Positions 22,189 through 33,064 of a DNA stretch of 64,000 nucleotides are shown here, one piece after another. The notes beneath the pieces were generated by a model. The model was not told where the DNA came from, did not search any database, and saw nothing but the letters and a program-made list of their open reading frames with translations. The number at the start of each line of letters is the position of its first letter. Within the stretch, counting starts at the first letter, position 1. The DNA is from Trichobilharzia szidati (taxonomy: Eukaryota > Platyhelminthes > Trematoda > Strigeidida > Schistosomatidae): NCBI GenBank assembly GCA_944472155.2, contig OX235279.1, positions 145,722,199 through 145,786,198 of the forward strand, written 5' to 3'. Made by a program: the position numbers and the translations under genes.

Positions 22189-23420
22189 CACAGTGAAACA
22201 TTATTATCTACTGGGTGATGTTTCGAACAAAATTTATTATTGTTCATAATCATATCAATTATAATCAAACGACTTCGAAACTTGAGTTTAATTAGTTTTC
22301 TTTTGTCCTCTGCTATTTGTCGTAGGGGTAGTAGGATTTCCTAGATATCTGGGACAGGTGCTGAGTCACTTCTATTACACGTGTTTGCAGTTGATTCGAT
22401 GAATAAAGCTCCTGTTATCGATCTCTCCCTCCACCATGTTACATTAGATTTTAAAACTGTCATCTTATCCCATCCTGTTGTATGGTTGTATGTAATTGCA
22501 TTTAAGGATTCTCTAGCTTTCTCTTCTGAGCAGTATCAACTAATCCAGATTTCGCTAGATTTTTATGCTCGGCTAGTCTGACTGCACCTGTTCTACTACT
22601 TTGACCTGATAATCATTGCAGCCAGGGTATTAGATAAACTAAATTGTTTTATTTTAAAGGTTCCACAGGATCCTTTAACTGACAAAGCTTGCTTCTAACT
22701 AAGTTTGTGGGTTTGAATGCCAAACAATTTTATTCCTGCCAGAATTGTTAAGAATTCTCCACCGTAAGGTTTTCAAGGTTCCTTCTTTTTACTGAAGTAG
22801 TACTGATGATTTATATTCCTTATTGTTGGTGTTGTCATTATCCTGTGCCTGTTTGACATGCATGTCGTCATTAATATTATTATTATTATCACTATCACTA
22901 TTATTATTTATCTTATTTTTACATTTCCCTACATACTTTCTGACTAATTTATCAGGGTAATTATTAACTTTCAAAGCTTCTCTTATCTGTCTCACTTTCT
23001 GTCTCAAAAAAGAAATCTGCAGAATAGTTCAGGTGTGGTACTCTTTACATACAATTACACACAACCATACAACAGGATGGGATAAGATGACAGTTTTAAA
23101 ATCTAATGTAACATGGTGGAGGGAGAGATCGATAACAGGAGCTTTATTCATCGAATCAACTGCAAACACGTGTAATAGAAGTGACTCAGCACCTGTCCCA
23201 GATATCTAGGAAATCCTACTACCCCTACGACAAATAGCAGAGGACAAAAGAAAACTAATTAAACTCAAGTTTCGAAGTCGTTTGATTATAATTGATATGA
23301 TTATGAACAATAATAAATTTTGTTCGAAACTGAGTCATCCAGCAAATAATACTGTTTCACTCAGTGTGTGATACATCTAATAAACAAACTAATATGGAAT
23401 TACTTACTACTACAGTGCCC
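22189..23420 (-). mobile_element. Penelope-like element with inverted arms (PLE-3)
   Basis: The left arm, about 22189-22502, is nearly identical to the reverse complement of 23049-23366; the right side extends further, to about 23420. Between the arms the minus strand encodes PLE protein remnants. A linker carries RQKVRQIREALKVNNYPDKL at 23007-22940. The GIY-YIG endonuclease follows, with SSRTGAVRLAEHKNLAKSGL, then after a frame break GWDKMTVLKSNVTWWRERSI and CNRSDSAPVPDI, ending near 22341. This PLE subfamily differs from PLE-1 and PLE-4. No target duplication was found. Frame breaks make it inactive. Confidence 0.8.
22341..22600 (-). pseudogene. GIY-YIG endonuclease of PLE-3, frameshifted
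   Basis: The first part (minus, about 22600-22515) gives an SGQSSRTGAVRLAEHKNL stretch where relatives have YIGQ, with the conserved Arg and His of GIY-YIG nucleases, and ends at a stop. The second part, one frame over, gives LNAITYNHTTGWDKM, VLKSNVTWWRERSITGALFI (with the conserved catalytic-type Glu) and a natural stop. The YIG has become LSG. In life the domain would cut target DNA for the PLE reverse transcriptase. The second part is also present in mirror image in the right arm (about 23055-23215, +). Confidence 0.7.
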
Positions 23421-23424
23421 AAGT

Positions 23425-24190
23425 TTTACACATACATTAAGAACAAATCTAAACCAAGCAAGTAAATATTTACTTGAGAACTAACTAACAAGACAGTGCA
23501 TGAGGACTTAAATATTTCTCACAGAAATTCCCCTTTATAAATTTCAACAAAGATAGTGCTAACATTGGTGGGGAGTAACATGCACTCAAAGAGAATACAT
23601 TATGGAATTTCAGCTGCTCTGGTAACGCCCATCTAAACAACTCCTTGTTTTCTGATTTCATTACCCTGTGCTCTCTTCCCTCCCCATATTTTGCTTGACT
23701 TTCATATTGGACTTAATTTTCGATCCTTTCAATTTGACTCACTACATTACATGACCATCTATCTCTTCATCCAACTTCGTACACACCGGGATTTTGATTT
23801 TTCGACTTTATCAGTGCTAGTCACTGCGTTTCATTATCTTAAGTTAAGCAGCTATCACTGACTTATCAACATCCTGACGACAAAACTTTCCAGTTTTTTA
23901 AGAAAAGCTTATAAAATGCATATGTATACCAATAATGATTTCATTTTTCATCCTTATGCTGCGTTTCCCTATGACTTTCGTAAACCAATCCTTACTGTAG
24001 GGCTGATTCACGATAAATAGAACGTGCATTAAAATTGTATTACAACTTGTTTCATCATATATTTTAATTTCTACATGGCTGACGAGGACTGACGAAATAA
24101 CATGGATCCACATTATTCTGCACCAATGTTTTTTCTGCCTTTGATGGAATTAAATATTTCCATGAGTGCTATGAAATTATTGGGGACTGA
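23425..24190. other. No feature seen
   Basis: AT-rich; short frames only. Confidence 0.4.
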
Positions 24191-24196
24191 AGATTA

Positions 24197-24380
24197 TTAA
24201 CTCCATTATAGATAAGATTTTATTTTGATAAATCACACAGTGTTGTACAGCAGTATTAACTGATGACGTTTCGAGCACACACTATTGCTCATAATCATAT
24301 CAAGTTACTCACACACCTTTTTTCCTTCATTTATATCCATAATGGAGTTATGCTCTACCACAATGCCCAAGTTTTATACT
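24197..24380 (-). mobile_element. PLE-tail foldback remnant
   Basis: 24197-24313 carries the PLE tail on the minus strand (CTGTGTGATTTATCAAAATA, then TCGAAACGTCATCAGTTAAT in reverse complement). 24336-24378 carries the outermost tail on the plus strand (ATAATGGAGTTATG, then CAATGCCCAAGTTTTATAC). The two outer ends are thus inverted, as in the larger PLEs here. Its closest relatives are at 40620-40735 and 55940-56200. Confidence 0.6.
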
Positions 24381-24384
24381 TATA

Positions 24385-25700
24385 TCAACTGAAGATTATT
24401 CTTAGTAACAACTATTCAATAAATGATCCAACAAAATAATTGAGGTGAATGAATGACGACTAAATAAGTCGAAATTTGCCAGTCATATAGAAGTAGGTAA
24501 AATCTGCTCAAATGACAGAAAGGGATGTCTAGAACTCTATTTTACCTTTCTTCAGCCAACAGGATAATAGACAAACAGGCGAGTATCAACACTTTCTCTA
24601 GATTCCAGTGTAGAGACTTAATTTCCCCACACTTGCCCTATGTTACACATTTCGGTAGTAATTTCCATGCACCTGTTTGGACAATGGTCGTTTTAATCTC
24701 CACTTGTGACCATTTTTCTTTGCTAACCTTGTTGATAAGTAGTCTGCAGTGTCATACTCATAGATGCATAATAAAACTGAATCTTGAAAGGTGACCTGCC
24801 TAATTTATAAATGGTCAACATGATTTCCCTGCATTCCATTTAGTGGGTGAATACATAAATCCAGATTGTTACATAACTAGTGATATAGTGATAACATGAT
24901 TATTAAAGTACAATAAATAAATGTATACGGATGAAACCTACGTGTATGTCCATAAGTTAATGAAATTGACACTGTGAAAAAGAGGAGAGCATTTCTAACC
25001 GGTGAAGAAATCATTCTTCAGTGATCAGTGAAAGCGATGAGGTGATAAGACACTAACAAAAGTAATGATGCACAAAATTCACATATATATATTTGGAAAA
25101 TGGGAATTCGCATTTATATACCAAACTGATTTCGCCTACCAGTAGTTTGATTAGTTGAAAAGAACTCACCGCCCATGGCTAGGTTATTTGCAATCAGAGT
25201 AAACTGACTGGTTAATTTTACAGTGTTCAGTAAAAGTACAAAACCATACTTCGGTCATTATTCAGCGAACAACAAAAACACTGCTAACTACAAAGCGTAA
25301 TAGTAACAGTACATATATCTTTCTTTTTTTTTTAAATACACGTTGAATGACGGGATAATTACCATGTAGGAAAAGCCGTTAAATATTTAGTTGAATATTA
25401 TTAGACTGGTATAGTAATCCGGATGTGAAGCAATGCTGTAAATGCTTATTGGGAATAATAGTTCTGGTCTAAATATTACACTGTATTAAGTTTTCAAATA
25501 CTGATTGAATCATTTGCAACTTACTCACTGACCACTCTTCAATAATCCCTCTAATTTATGATTTATTCGCTATCTGTTCAATGGTATTTTTGAATACTTT
25601 AATCTGACTGACTGTTAACGAGGTCTGTTCAGTGAGTAGAACACCTTCTTTACTCAGCTTTAACATAGTCTGAGAAAAGTGCGTATATGCTCTACTGGTT
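24385..25700. other. No recognised gene
   Basis: AT-rich with short ATATAT runs near 25084; no protein motif or family repeat recognised. Confidence 0.4.
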
Positions 25701-25715
25701 GGGATATATGCTTGT

Positions 25716-25955
25716 TTTTACGAGTTTGACCACAGATTCATATCAGCTAGAGAACAAATGAAAACAGGCAGGGAGTACTGGACAGCTGTTTCATCCTAGT
25801 TTGGGAATAATGGTACGCACTGCCGATGATTCCCAAACTAGGATGAAACAACTGTCCAGTACTCCCTGCCTGTTTTCAATGGTTCTCTAACTGATATCAA
25901 TCCGTGGTCAAACTCATAAAAACAAATCTAATCCTTACAAACCAAACTATAGAAA
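25716..25955. repeat. SINE-1 inverted dimer (foldback 1) with 12-bp target duplication
   Basis: Arms 25712-25808 and 25829-25925 are reverse complements with only a few differences, separated by 20 bp. Each arm is the 3' half of SINE-1 (CCTAGTTTGGGAAT, CCAGTACTCCCTGCC, then the ATGAG...AAAACAA tail). The whole structure is flanked by ATATATGCTTGT at 25704-25715 and 25956-25967. It therefore entered the genome as one palindromic unit. The inner ends lie at the hammerhead-like block. Confidence 0.85.
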
Positions 25956-25969
25956 ATATATGCTTGTGC

Positions 25970-26365
25970 ATTAGACATGAACATGAATCTAGACAAATAA
26001 AGCAGTGATTTAAAAATTGGAAACACTTCCCGAGGTAAATTTAAACCAAGTAACAACTGTGGAAAAAAATAGTATTTAATGCCTTTAGAAATATTCGTAG
26101 GACTCTTCCACAGCTAAATACTCTACAAACATTGTTAGTCATACAGTTATTTTACGGTTGACATCCATGTAAACACATGAACATTGTGACAACAACAAAT
26201 AAGTATCCATTTCAACAAATATAAGTGATAATCTGTTAACATCATCATTAAGTGAATAGTGTCCATCAAAGCACAGCTGTGCTTGCTTCCTCAGTCACCA
26301 TTCATGGTGTCAAGCAGATAACATGCTGATATGGTCTGAATACTTGACGGTAGCAAAGGAAACCT
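25970..26365. other. No feature seen
   Basis: AT-rich spacer between SINE insertions. Confidence 0.4.
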
Positions 26366-26367
26366 TG

Positions 26368-26590
26368 TGCGTCGATGGCATAACGGTAGAATGCTCGTCA
26401 ATCATGCAGGTGGTCCGGGTTTAGATCACCAGCCGACGCACTCCTTTACCTCGCTAATCTAGTAATAAAAATGGTAAAGAGGGAAAATTGGGCATGAGGC
26501 TAGCAATCCCACCCTTTAGAAAAATAAATACTACTGCTACGGAAACTAGCTTGAAGCTCTATGTTCCACTGGGAAAGTAGAGGAATAGAA
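26368..26590 (+). repeat. SINE-2 copy
   Basis: GCGTCGATGGCATAACGGTA head, a mutated B-box (GGGTTTAGATCACC), CTCCTTTACCTCGCTAATCT, then CTTGAAGCTCTATGTTCCAC and an AAATAAATAAAATAATAAA tail. Confidence 0.8.
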
Positions 26591-26689
26591 ATGAATAAAT
26601 AAAATAATAAAAGAAACCTTGGTGAATTTTCACCTCGAAATGTCCCAACGAAAACATTGGTTGGGGTCGCGATAAATCCCGAATCGGTA

Positions 26690-26850
26690 GAAGTTAAAAT
26701 TCATGAGCCACTGAATCGGGTCCCAGTGGCTGAATGGTATACGAGCTCGCCTTGTAACCTGATTACCGCCGATGGTTCCCTGATTTTCAGTGGTTCTCGA
26801 ACCGATATCAGTTCATGATCAACTCGTAAAAAAAACCACTCCTTACAAAC
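26690..26850 (+). repeat. SINE-1 copy with internal deletion
   Basis: CCCAGTGGCTGAATGGTATA head followed, after a short interval, by GTGGTTCTCGAACCGATATC and ATGATCAACTCG of the 3' half. The B-box-to-hammerhead segment is mostly missing. Confidence 0.7.
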
Positions 26851-26918
26851 CAACTGCAGAAAATTAATATCCAAACAACAAATTCGGTCCAAGAAATTAA
26901 TTCACCATTACAGGTATA

Positions 26919-27231
26919 TTTTCAAGTATTGGTTTTGTAGGGATTGTGTTTGATTGTTTAGGTGGTTTCATCATTAGCTAACATCATCTGGAGAGCCACT
27001 GGAATATCTGGGAGTGTTGGAGAGCCGTTTCGTCCTAGACTGGGATTCTTCATCAGTACGCTACCAACGGGGTTCGAACCCAGGATCTCCTGGTCATAAG
27101 GCGAGCTGGTAGACCATTAAACCACTGGGAACCGATCCTAAACTAGGATGAAACGGCTGTCCAGTACTCCCTACAGGTTTTCCAATGGTTCTCTAACTGA
27201 TGTCAGCTCATGATGAAACCCTCCAACCAAT
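26919..27231. repeat. SINE-1 inverted dimer (foldback 2) with 12-bp target duplication
   Basis: A complete minus-strand SINE-1 (about 27135 down to 26919; head CCCAGTGGTTTAATGG, B-box GGTTCGAACCCCG, then TACTGATGAAGAATCCCAG) is joined head-to-head with a plus-strand 3' half (27138-27231; TCCTAAACTAGGATGAAACG, then CCAGTACTCCC). The unit is flanked by ATTACAGGTATA at 26907-26918 and 27232-27243. The plus arm begins at the stem-II part of the hammerhead-like block, as in foldback 1. Confidence 0.85.
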
Positions 27232-27244
27232 ATTACAGGTATAC

Positions 27245-28180
27245 TTCTAAAACACTTCACCTAAGGAGTGAACAACTACCGACTGCATCTTTTTACAAAC
27301 TGATAATAATCGATGGCGAGTGAATAAAGAATATTCTTCTCGATAGCCTCTTCTTCATCAGGTCTTACAGTTATATGAGGGTAATAATTAAAGAAATATT
27401 CTTATTAACAACGTCAACGTCGTTCTAAACTACATTAAATCAGTAGTATCAAAAGGTGATTACACTTCAAAAGCGTCAGTAAGTACATTAAAAAAACACT
27501 CAACTGAATACCTGGTGAATTAATAGAAATAAAACACAACTCATGAATTCATAGGTTCCATAACTTTGTTCCTCCTCCGCATGAAAGAAATCCACTTGAG
27601 ACTCTGGGCTACATGGTCAGACCTATTTGTTCAAAAGATGCGACTGAAGACTAAATTAAGGTTATGTACGACACATTAACGCAAGACAGATAACTTCAAA
27701 AGTTCATCATTAAACACAAGGTCAAAATATTAGAAAAGAATTCGGTATCTGTAAAGAAGCCTTGAAGAAACGAAATGCCGAAAAGTACACCCTGAGATGT
27801 TATCATAGCCGTGGACTTTAATTGTATATTCAAGTAACTGTTTAATTAATATAACTTACTAATGTATATTTTCTATAATGTACTGTTACACTATCATCTC
27901 GTCAATTTGGATTTTTACTCACATACTTGTTATGTTATTGAGCTCGCTAGACAGTCCCCTACATTGGAATATAATTATAATTTATTCGATCTATTCCACA
28001 ACGCACAAACGTTTTACCGACATTAAAGTTTCGCGATATTTAGAAGCATAAATTTTTGATTGCACACTAGTCAACAACTAGTGTAATGTGTCTAGTCCTA
28101 TCTTCGGTGCAGACTGAATTCTATCAGTCATGTTTGCAATGTGGCCACCATGCTAGGTGGCTCACTATTACGGTGCAATG
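27245..28180. other. No feature seen
   Basis: AT-rich; no recognisable coding or repeat signal. Confidence 0.4.
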
Positions 28181-28184
28181 TGAA

Positions 28185-28449
28185 TTGTTGGTATTAGATG
28201 GTTGGAGGCAATCGGCAGGAAGCCTTGGACCTAGGTTTCGTGCTAGTTGGCACTCGTCAGCAAGGCGTATCTACAACCTTGAAGGAACTCATGACCCTTC
28301 CGAGATTCGAACCCGCGTCACCCAGTGCTGCAGTCAGGGATAAGAGTTCCTTCAAGGTTGCAGATACGCCTTGCTGACGAGTGCCAACTAGCACGAAACC
28401 TAGGTCCAAGGCTTCCTGCCGATTGCCTCCAACCATCTAATACCAACAA
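28185..28449. repeat. Near-perfect 106-bp inverted repeat (foldback 3)
   Basis: 28185-28290 and 28344-28449 are reverse complements with one mismatch found by eye (28273). The 53-bp loop contains, on the minus strand, GACGCGGGTTCGAATCTCGG, which resembles a tRNA B-box region. The arms are GC-richer than the surroundings. It is probably an inverted dimer of a third tRNA-related SINE, but no monomer copy is in the window and no clear target duplication was seen. Confidence 0.85.
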
Positions 28450-28451
28450 GA

Positions 28452-28855
28452 GGCGTATATTGTGAGATTCCTCAAGTCGTCGGTAATTATTAATATGTAA
28501 AATATTCAGGATGACAGTAAGTTAAAATTATTGATTTGATTTCTGATATATGAACAATGGATTCATTAAGTGTTGATGTAAATAACTGATGGTGAAGAGA
28601 AACAAAACATTTACAACTGATGAAAACTGCATAACCAATTAAAGGTAAAACGTCAAGTCACCAAGGAAGAGAGAGAGACTCACTAAAGCTTCTTTTCGGG
28701 TACATACATTAGGCAGACTTCAGTAACTTAAAAGAACGAAAGGCATCTATCTGCCTACCTGATGTCCTGTTTAAATCACATGGAGTGTCACCACACTATT
28801 TCAAGTTGTCCTGCATCATACTAGTAGAATTTTCGGTGTCTGTTGAAAAAATCTA
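28452..28855. other. No feature seen
   Basis: AT-rich; may include a decayed 5' part of the next CR1-like element. Confidence 0.4.
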
Positions 28856-28859
28856 AGAT

Positions 28860-29802
28860 AGACACTTATTTCTCTAGAAACCAAGTTGGAAATTAAACAC
28901 CTAGGCGTCATTTTGTCTGCTGATCTTTCCTGGTCGTCTCATATCTTGACGATTTCTAAGAAAATATTCCGTCTTACCTTCTACATCAAGAAGTTAAGAC
29001 ATTCTGGTATAACCCAACCCTTACTCGTACAATTCGTTAACTCCCGCATTCTGCCTATTATTCTCTATTGTTCCCCTTTAGTTTTTCCAGAGCTACTGAA
29101 GAAAGACTATACCTTATTACGCGGGATGTTAAAGGTTGTCAGCAGGGTAAGCAACGTGCCACTTAAACAAGCTTGTTAATATTCTGGTCGACACGACAGG
29201 CACTTGGACTCATGTGAAAAATGGGCCGAATCCATTTTATCTAACTAACACCACCCACTTCACTCACAACTCTCCCCTTGCATCTCATCAGGCAAAATCA
29301 GAAGCCTATATAGGAAACTATATGCTCCCACAAGCAAGTACAAAAACTCAACCATACCCTACTTAGCTCGTGTTCTGTGTGATAAAGAAAGCATTAGGCG
29401 TGATACCTATAACTTATTAAATAGTCAGTAGAACAACTGGACATCGTCTTTCCAACTCATATCATTTATAGGTACAACATTTTCTTTCTTTCTTTTCCTT
29501 TTCTCTCTCTCTCTCTCTTTCCGTTATGTGCTGCTTTGTTTCTTTCTCTCGCTTACGCCAGTAAATATGACAGCACCTACTTTTCTTACACCTTCAAACA
29601 CTGTTCAACTTTGGTTTTTCTATCGACATGCCAATGTATTGTTGTAATAATGAACTGAGATTTCCTTAATCTATGTAGAATTCTATTTATTGATAATGTA
29701 CTAACTGGATGCAATACTGCAGTAAAAATGCTGAGAATTCCATTCTGTATCACAAGTACTGTTTTGGAATAAAGCAAATTATTATTATTATTATTTCAGT
29801 GT
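28860..29802 (+). mobile_element. CR1-like retrotransposon 3' end
   Basis: The frame 28886-29179 carries EIKHLGVILSADLSWSSHIL and then KLRHSGITQPLLVQFVNSRI and ILPIILYCSPLVF, the segment just after the reverse transcriptase active site in CR1/jockey-type elements. Weaker remnants continue (HQAKSEAYIGN) to an untranslated region with a TC-rich run (29498-29520) and an (ATT)n tail at 29780-29800. A 5'-truncated, inactive insertion of the same subfamily as 50500-52340. Confidence 0.78.
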
Positions 29803-29804
29803 CT

Positions 29805-30530
29805 GCGACTTGGTATATACAAGTGGCTTCATGTACACGACTGGTGGTAACAGTATAAAGTGTGTCTATTGCCTTGAGATTGAACTAACGAACACATTTT
29901 CTGGTACACAAGCCTATTACATCAGCTGTGGAAAGTTTCGCTTCACTAACTTACATTGCTTGCAATAAATCAAATTAGGGGAAGAAGCTATGTTAAGACC
30001 GACCAACAATTTCAAAAGTTTTTAAGACGCAGTGATGATAATCCAAGTTTAGGGGAGATGGTGCTCACAAGAGTAGTCCAGCTAACCTATACTTTGACGA
30101 CTAACTCCAAATGATTAAGTCAAAGGAACTGCACCAAATTATCTCCTTTGACCGATTAATCGCACACTTTCCAAAAGGCATACATACTATGAAGAATTTT
30201 CATCTTCCACGTTGTTCCAACAAACATTAAAGCGGAATTTATATCTGCAGGTTTCCATAACTATCGAATAAGTGAAAAAAGTTGTACAAAAGACTCTGCT
30301 ATTATCATAACTTAATCTATCAGTAACTGTATTATAAGAACTTAAGATTGAATTATTGCTGCTCTACGTGTTCTATGATTACGAGCACCACTCAGCTAAA
30401 AAAAAATTCACAATGTACTAATTAATTAAAATGACATTCCAGACTGACACAGTTTTTATTCACCTTAAGCCAGTCAGCAAATAGTGGATGATATGACCTA
30501 CACACCCAGTCACATGTTCAGGTATATTTC
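29805..30530. other. 5' flank of gene C
   Basis: No repeat recognised. It may contain upstream control sequences of the gene starting at 30605, but none can be named apart from the TATA box. Confidence 0.4.
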
Positions 30531-30537
30531 CAGCCTG

Positions 30538-30545
30538 TATATAAG
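30538..30545 (+). promoter_or_regulatory. TATA box of gene C
   Basis: TATATAAG lies 60 bp before the ATG at 30605, which fits a transcription start around 30565-30575 and a short leader. Inferred from spacing; no transcript was available. Confidence 0.6.
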
Positions 30546-30604
30546 GAAGAAACAGATTACAGTAATTGAATTTTAATCATACCATCTCCGTTTATCTTCG
30601 AAGA

Positions 30605-30674
30605 ATGAATTCGTCAGTAGTCACTGCCATTCTTTTCTTCACTATTGCCATCGTTTGGATTCACGGACAAGAAT
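30605..30674 (+). CDS. Gene C exon 1: signal peptide
   Basis: ATG at 30605 opens 23 codons, MNSSVVTAILFFTIAIVWIH then GQE, plus one base. Residues 5-19 form a hydrophobic core, and GQE fits the end of a secretory signal peptide. The donor AAT|GTAGGT has its GT at 30675. The exon leaves in phase 1, matching the phase-1 acceptor of the acidic exon at 34257; joining them would give a Tyr at the junction. A TATA box 60 bp upstream supports this start. Smaller exons may lie between. The encoded protein would be secreted, small and acidic. Schistosome secreted proteins are often split like this into a signal exon plus short exons, but I cannot assign this one to a named family. Confidence 0.65.
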
Positions 30675-31430
30675 GTAGGTCTGAATTGTGTATTGAACAT
30701 AATGTAACTGTTTTTATTTTTTATAACTGACTGTCGATATTCCGACTATGCATTCATACGATTGAACATAACGCTTCATAAAATAGGTGTATCTCTGCAA
30801 TCGCATTATTGTATACTATAGGTTATGTGTATATGAAATTCAGAGTTACTGAATACCAGATATGATGTAGTCAACGATTCGTTAGTAAATCGGAGTATGC
30901 AGGCAGCACACAACACATTAGTGGATCTTATTGATTGATTGAGAGTGAAATAAGTGCCACTTTCTCTTGGATGTTGGATATGAGTCCGTTGCGAGTAAAT
31001 TTAGATGAACACGATCAAGGTAGTTTTATCCTATTGTGAATTCTCATCTCACAGACAGTTTGATAGAATATTTCTCTCCTAAACGTTAACACTTCTGCTC
31101 TCTTCTGAAGTTATTTTCACAAGTGATAATCAACCCCAATAATGTGCATCTTTGAAAGCCTACTGCTTGAACATTCAAGTGTTGGACGGTAGAAGTGTGA
31201 TCCATTTCAAAGCAGATCCCATCACGAACTGACATCTTTGAGATAATCATTGAAAATCAGGGATTTAATGAGTAGCTATTTCCTCTTCGACTGATGCTCT
31301 TCAGCGCTGTGCACCTATGAAGTCACATTGTATGCAACTCACGATTTTCAAATTACAAGACAGTCACCTTAGCATTCAGCTACTGCGTTGTAATCTAATG
31401 ACCTATGGATTCCAAGATTTATCGATTGAA

Positions 31431-31488
31431 TATATATATATATATATATGTCGATTCCTAATCATATCAATTGCATATATATATATAT
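31431..31488. repeat. (TA)n microsatellites
   Basis: Two runs of TA dinucleotides, about 31431-31448 and 31476-31488, separated by a unique sequence. Confidence 0.9.
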
Positions 31489-32084
31489 CATAGTAGATTG
31501 GTGCTTGCTTTATTGGCTGCTATTTATAACACCAAGCAGATCACACATTTTGAATCTTCACTTTTTGAATGTTATTCAGTACTCTCACCAATCACTGTTG
31601 CTCAGACTTACACCGATGGAAACTGTGGAAGCCGTTATTTGCAAAGTGTGCACTCCAAGATAAAATTTCATCGTAGTGTCCTTAGAAGTTTAAAAATACC
31701 CAGATTACAGTATTTTTGGCCCACTTGAGGTAGTAATCAGAGTTTAGAGACCTAGAAGAAAGGAACTTATTGCGTACTACTTATTAGTCTGAGTATTTGG
31801 AGCCTAGTTATGTGAAGTAGTTATAACCATTTTGTCTCTCTGAATCAGACAATGCATTTTGAAATATTAAAGTCGTTGATATTTGTGTAGTGGATGACAA
31901 TTTAAGAGTGAAGTGAAAACTTATATATGAACAGGTCTCAAACCAACATTATTCAGACTAATACTTCGAAATTCTAGTAGTCAAACTATGTAACTTAATT
32001 GGTTTAGTAATCCGAAGGCCAATAGTTCGAAACCTGAATCTAGTCAGATTTTAACCTTATTTTTTATTTGTTTTATTCCTATGA

Positions 32085-32310
32085 GTTCCCAGTGGAACAA
32101 AGGGCTTCAACCTAGGGCTTTGAAGTTTCCGTATCAGTGGTGTTTATTTTTCTAAAGAGTGGGACTGCTAGCCTAATACCCAACCTTTCTTCTTTGCCCG
32201 GTTTACTACTGGCAAAGAGAGGTAAAAGAGTGTGTCAGCCGCGGATCAAACTCCAAACCTCTTACCTGGTTGGCCAGTGTCCTACCACCGAACCACCGAC
32301 GCGTTAATCT
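32085..32310 (-). repeat. SINE-2 copy in the gene C intron
   Basis: Minus strand: head ACGCGTCGGTGGTTCGGTGG, a mutated B-box (GGAGTTTGATCCGCGG), TTACCTCTCTTTGCCAGTAG, CCCACTCTTTAGAAAAATAA, and tail GCCCTTTGTTCCACTGGGAA. Confidence 0.75.
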
Positions 32311-32458
32311 GGACTATTGCCATTCTCACAAACTGCAGACTGACAATCCAATGATATCTCAAATGGTCTTATCAATAACCCATGATGTTTTTTTTCATGA
32401 TCCGACGGTGAAGTGTCCAATTAATTGACGATTCTAAATTACTGTTTTTGTATTATAG

Positions 32459-32499
32459 TCTATTTATATGACGGCTATGATGATGTACTAGTGCACTAG
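32459..32499 (+). CDS. Candidate small or relic exon of the Asp/Tyr-rich family
   Basis: Acceptor TATTATAG (ending 32458) is followed in phase 1 by codons YLYDGYDDVLVH and a TAG at 32497-32499. The start resembles that of exon B (SFYDDDDV). It could be an alternative last exon of gene C (phase matches exon 1) or a decayed duplicate. There is no GTAAGT donor nearby, unlike the other three exons. Low confidence. Confidence 0.3.
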
Positions 32500-32734
32500 A
32501 AAGCGATGAAGCTAGAAGCAAATAGAACATACATTGAGCAAATCATTTAACTTACACCTATCCTACAACTTGCAGTAAATAATAATCAAAGAATTTTTAA
32601 AGTCCCTTTTCTTATTGAATTCTCGCCAGTGGTGTTACCTTCTCCATCTTCTTGACCTTTTACTCCTCTATTGGCTTTCCCACTGACATACAATTTATCA
32701 CTGCCTCTTCCAAAACGTTACTCAATACTAATGC

Positions 32735-32830
32735 TACTCATACTGCCACTACTACTACTAATACTACTAATGCCAGTATTACCACTCATACTGCCACCAC
32801 GCCGACTACTACTGTAATGCTACAACACAA
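32735..32830. repeat. ACT/ACC-rich imperfect trinucleotide tract
   Basis: Imperfect repeats of ACT, with ACC and GCC units, encoding a Thr-rich frame that I regard as non-coding. Confidence 0.6.
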
Positions 32831-33064
32831 GAGTATTTGACAACGGAATTACCTATGGGCGACTGGATGTGCAGATACATATATATGTATATGTATATGT
32901 ACATATATTAAAACTACAATCCTCACACGCTTCCCATATTGTGCTTCTCTGTCTTCATTTCGTGTTTTCACTTTTGATTCAAAAGCACCGTTCATCTCTT
33001 CTCTTCACCGTTGTTAAATCCATCTCTCCCCTATTCCATATTCTTTCAAGTGATATACATATTT

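Noticed and set aside
22381..22581. Plus-strand 66-codon frame in the PLE left arm
   Set aside because: Antisense to the PLE endonuclease end; no independent support.
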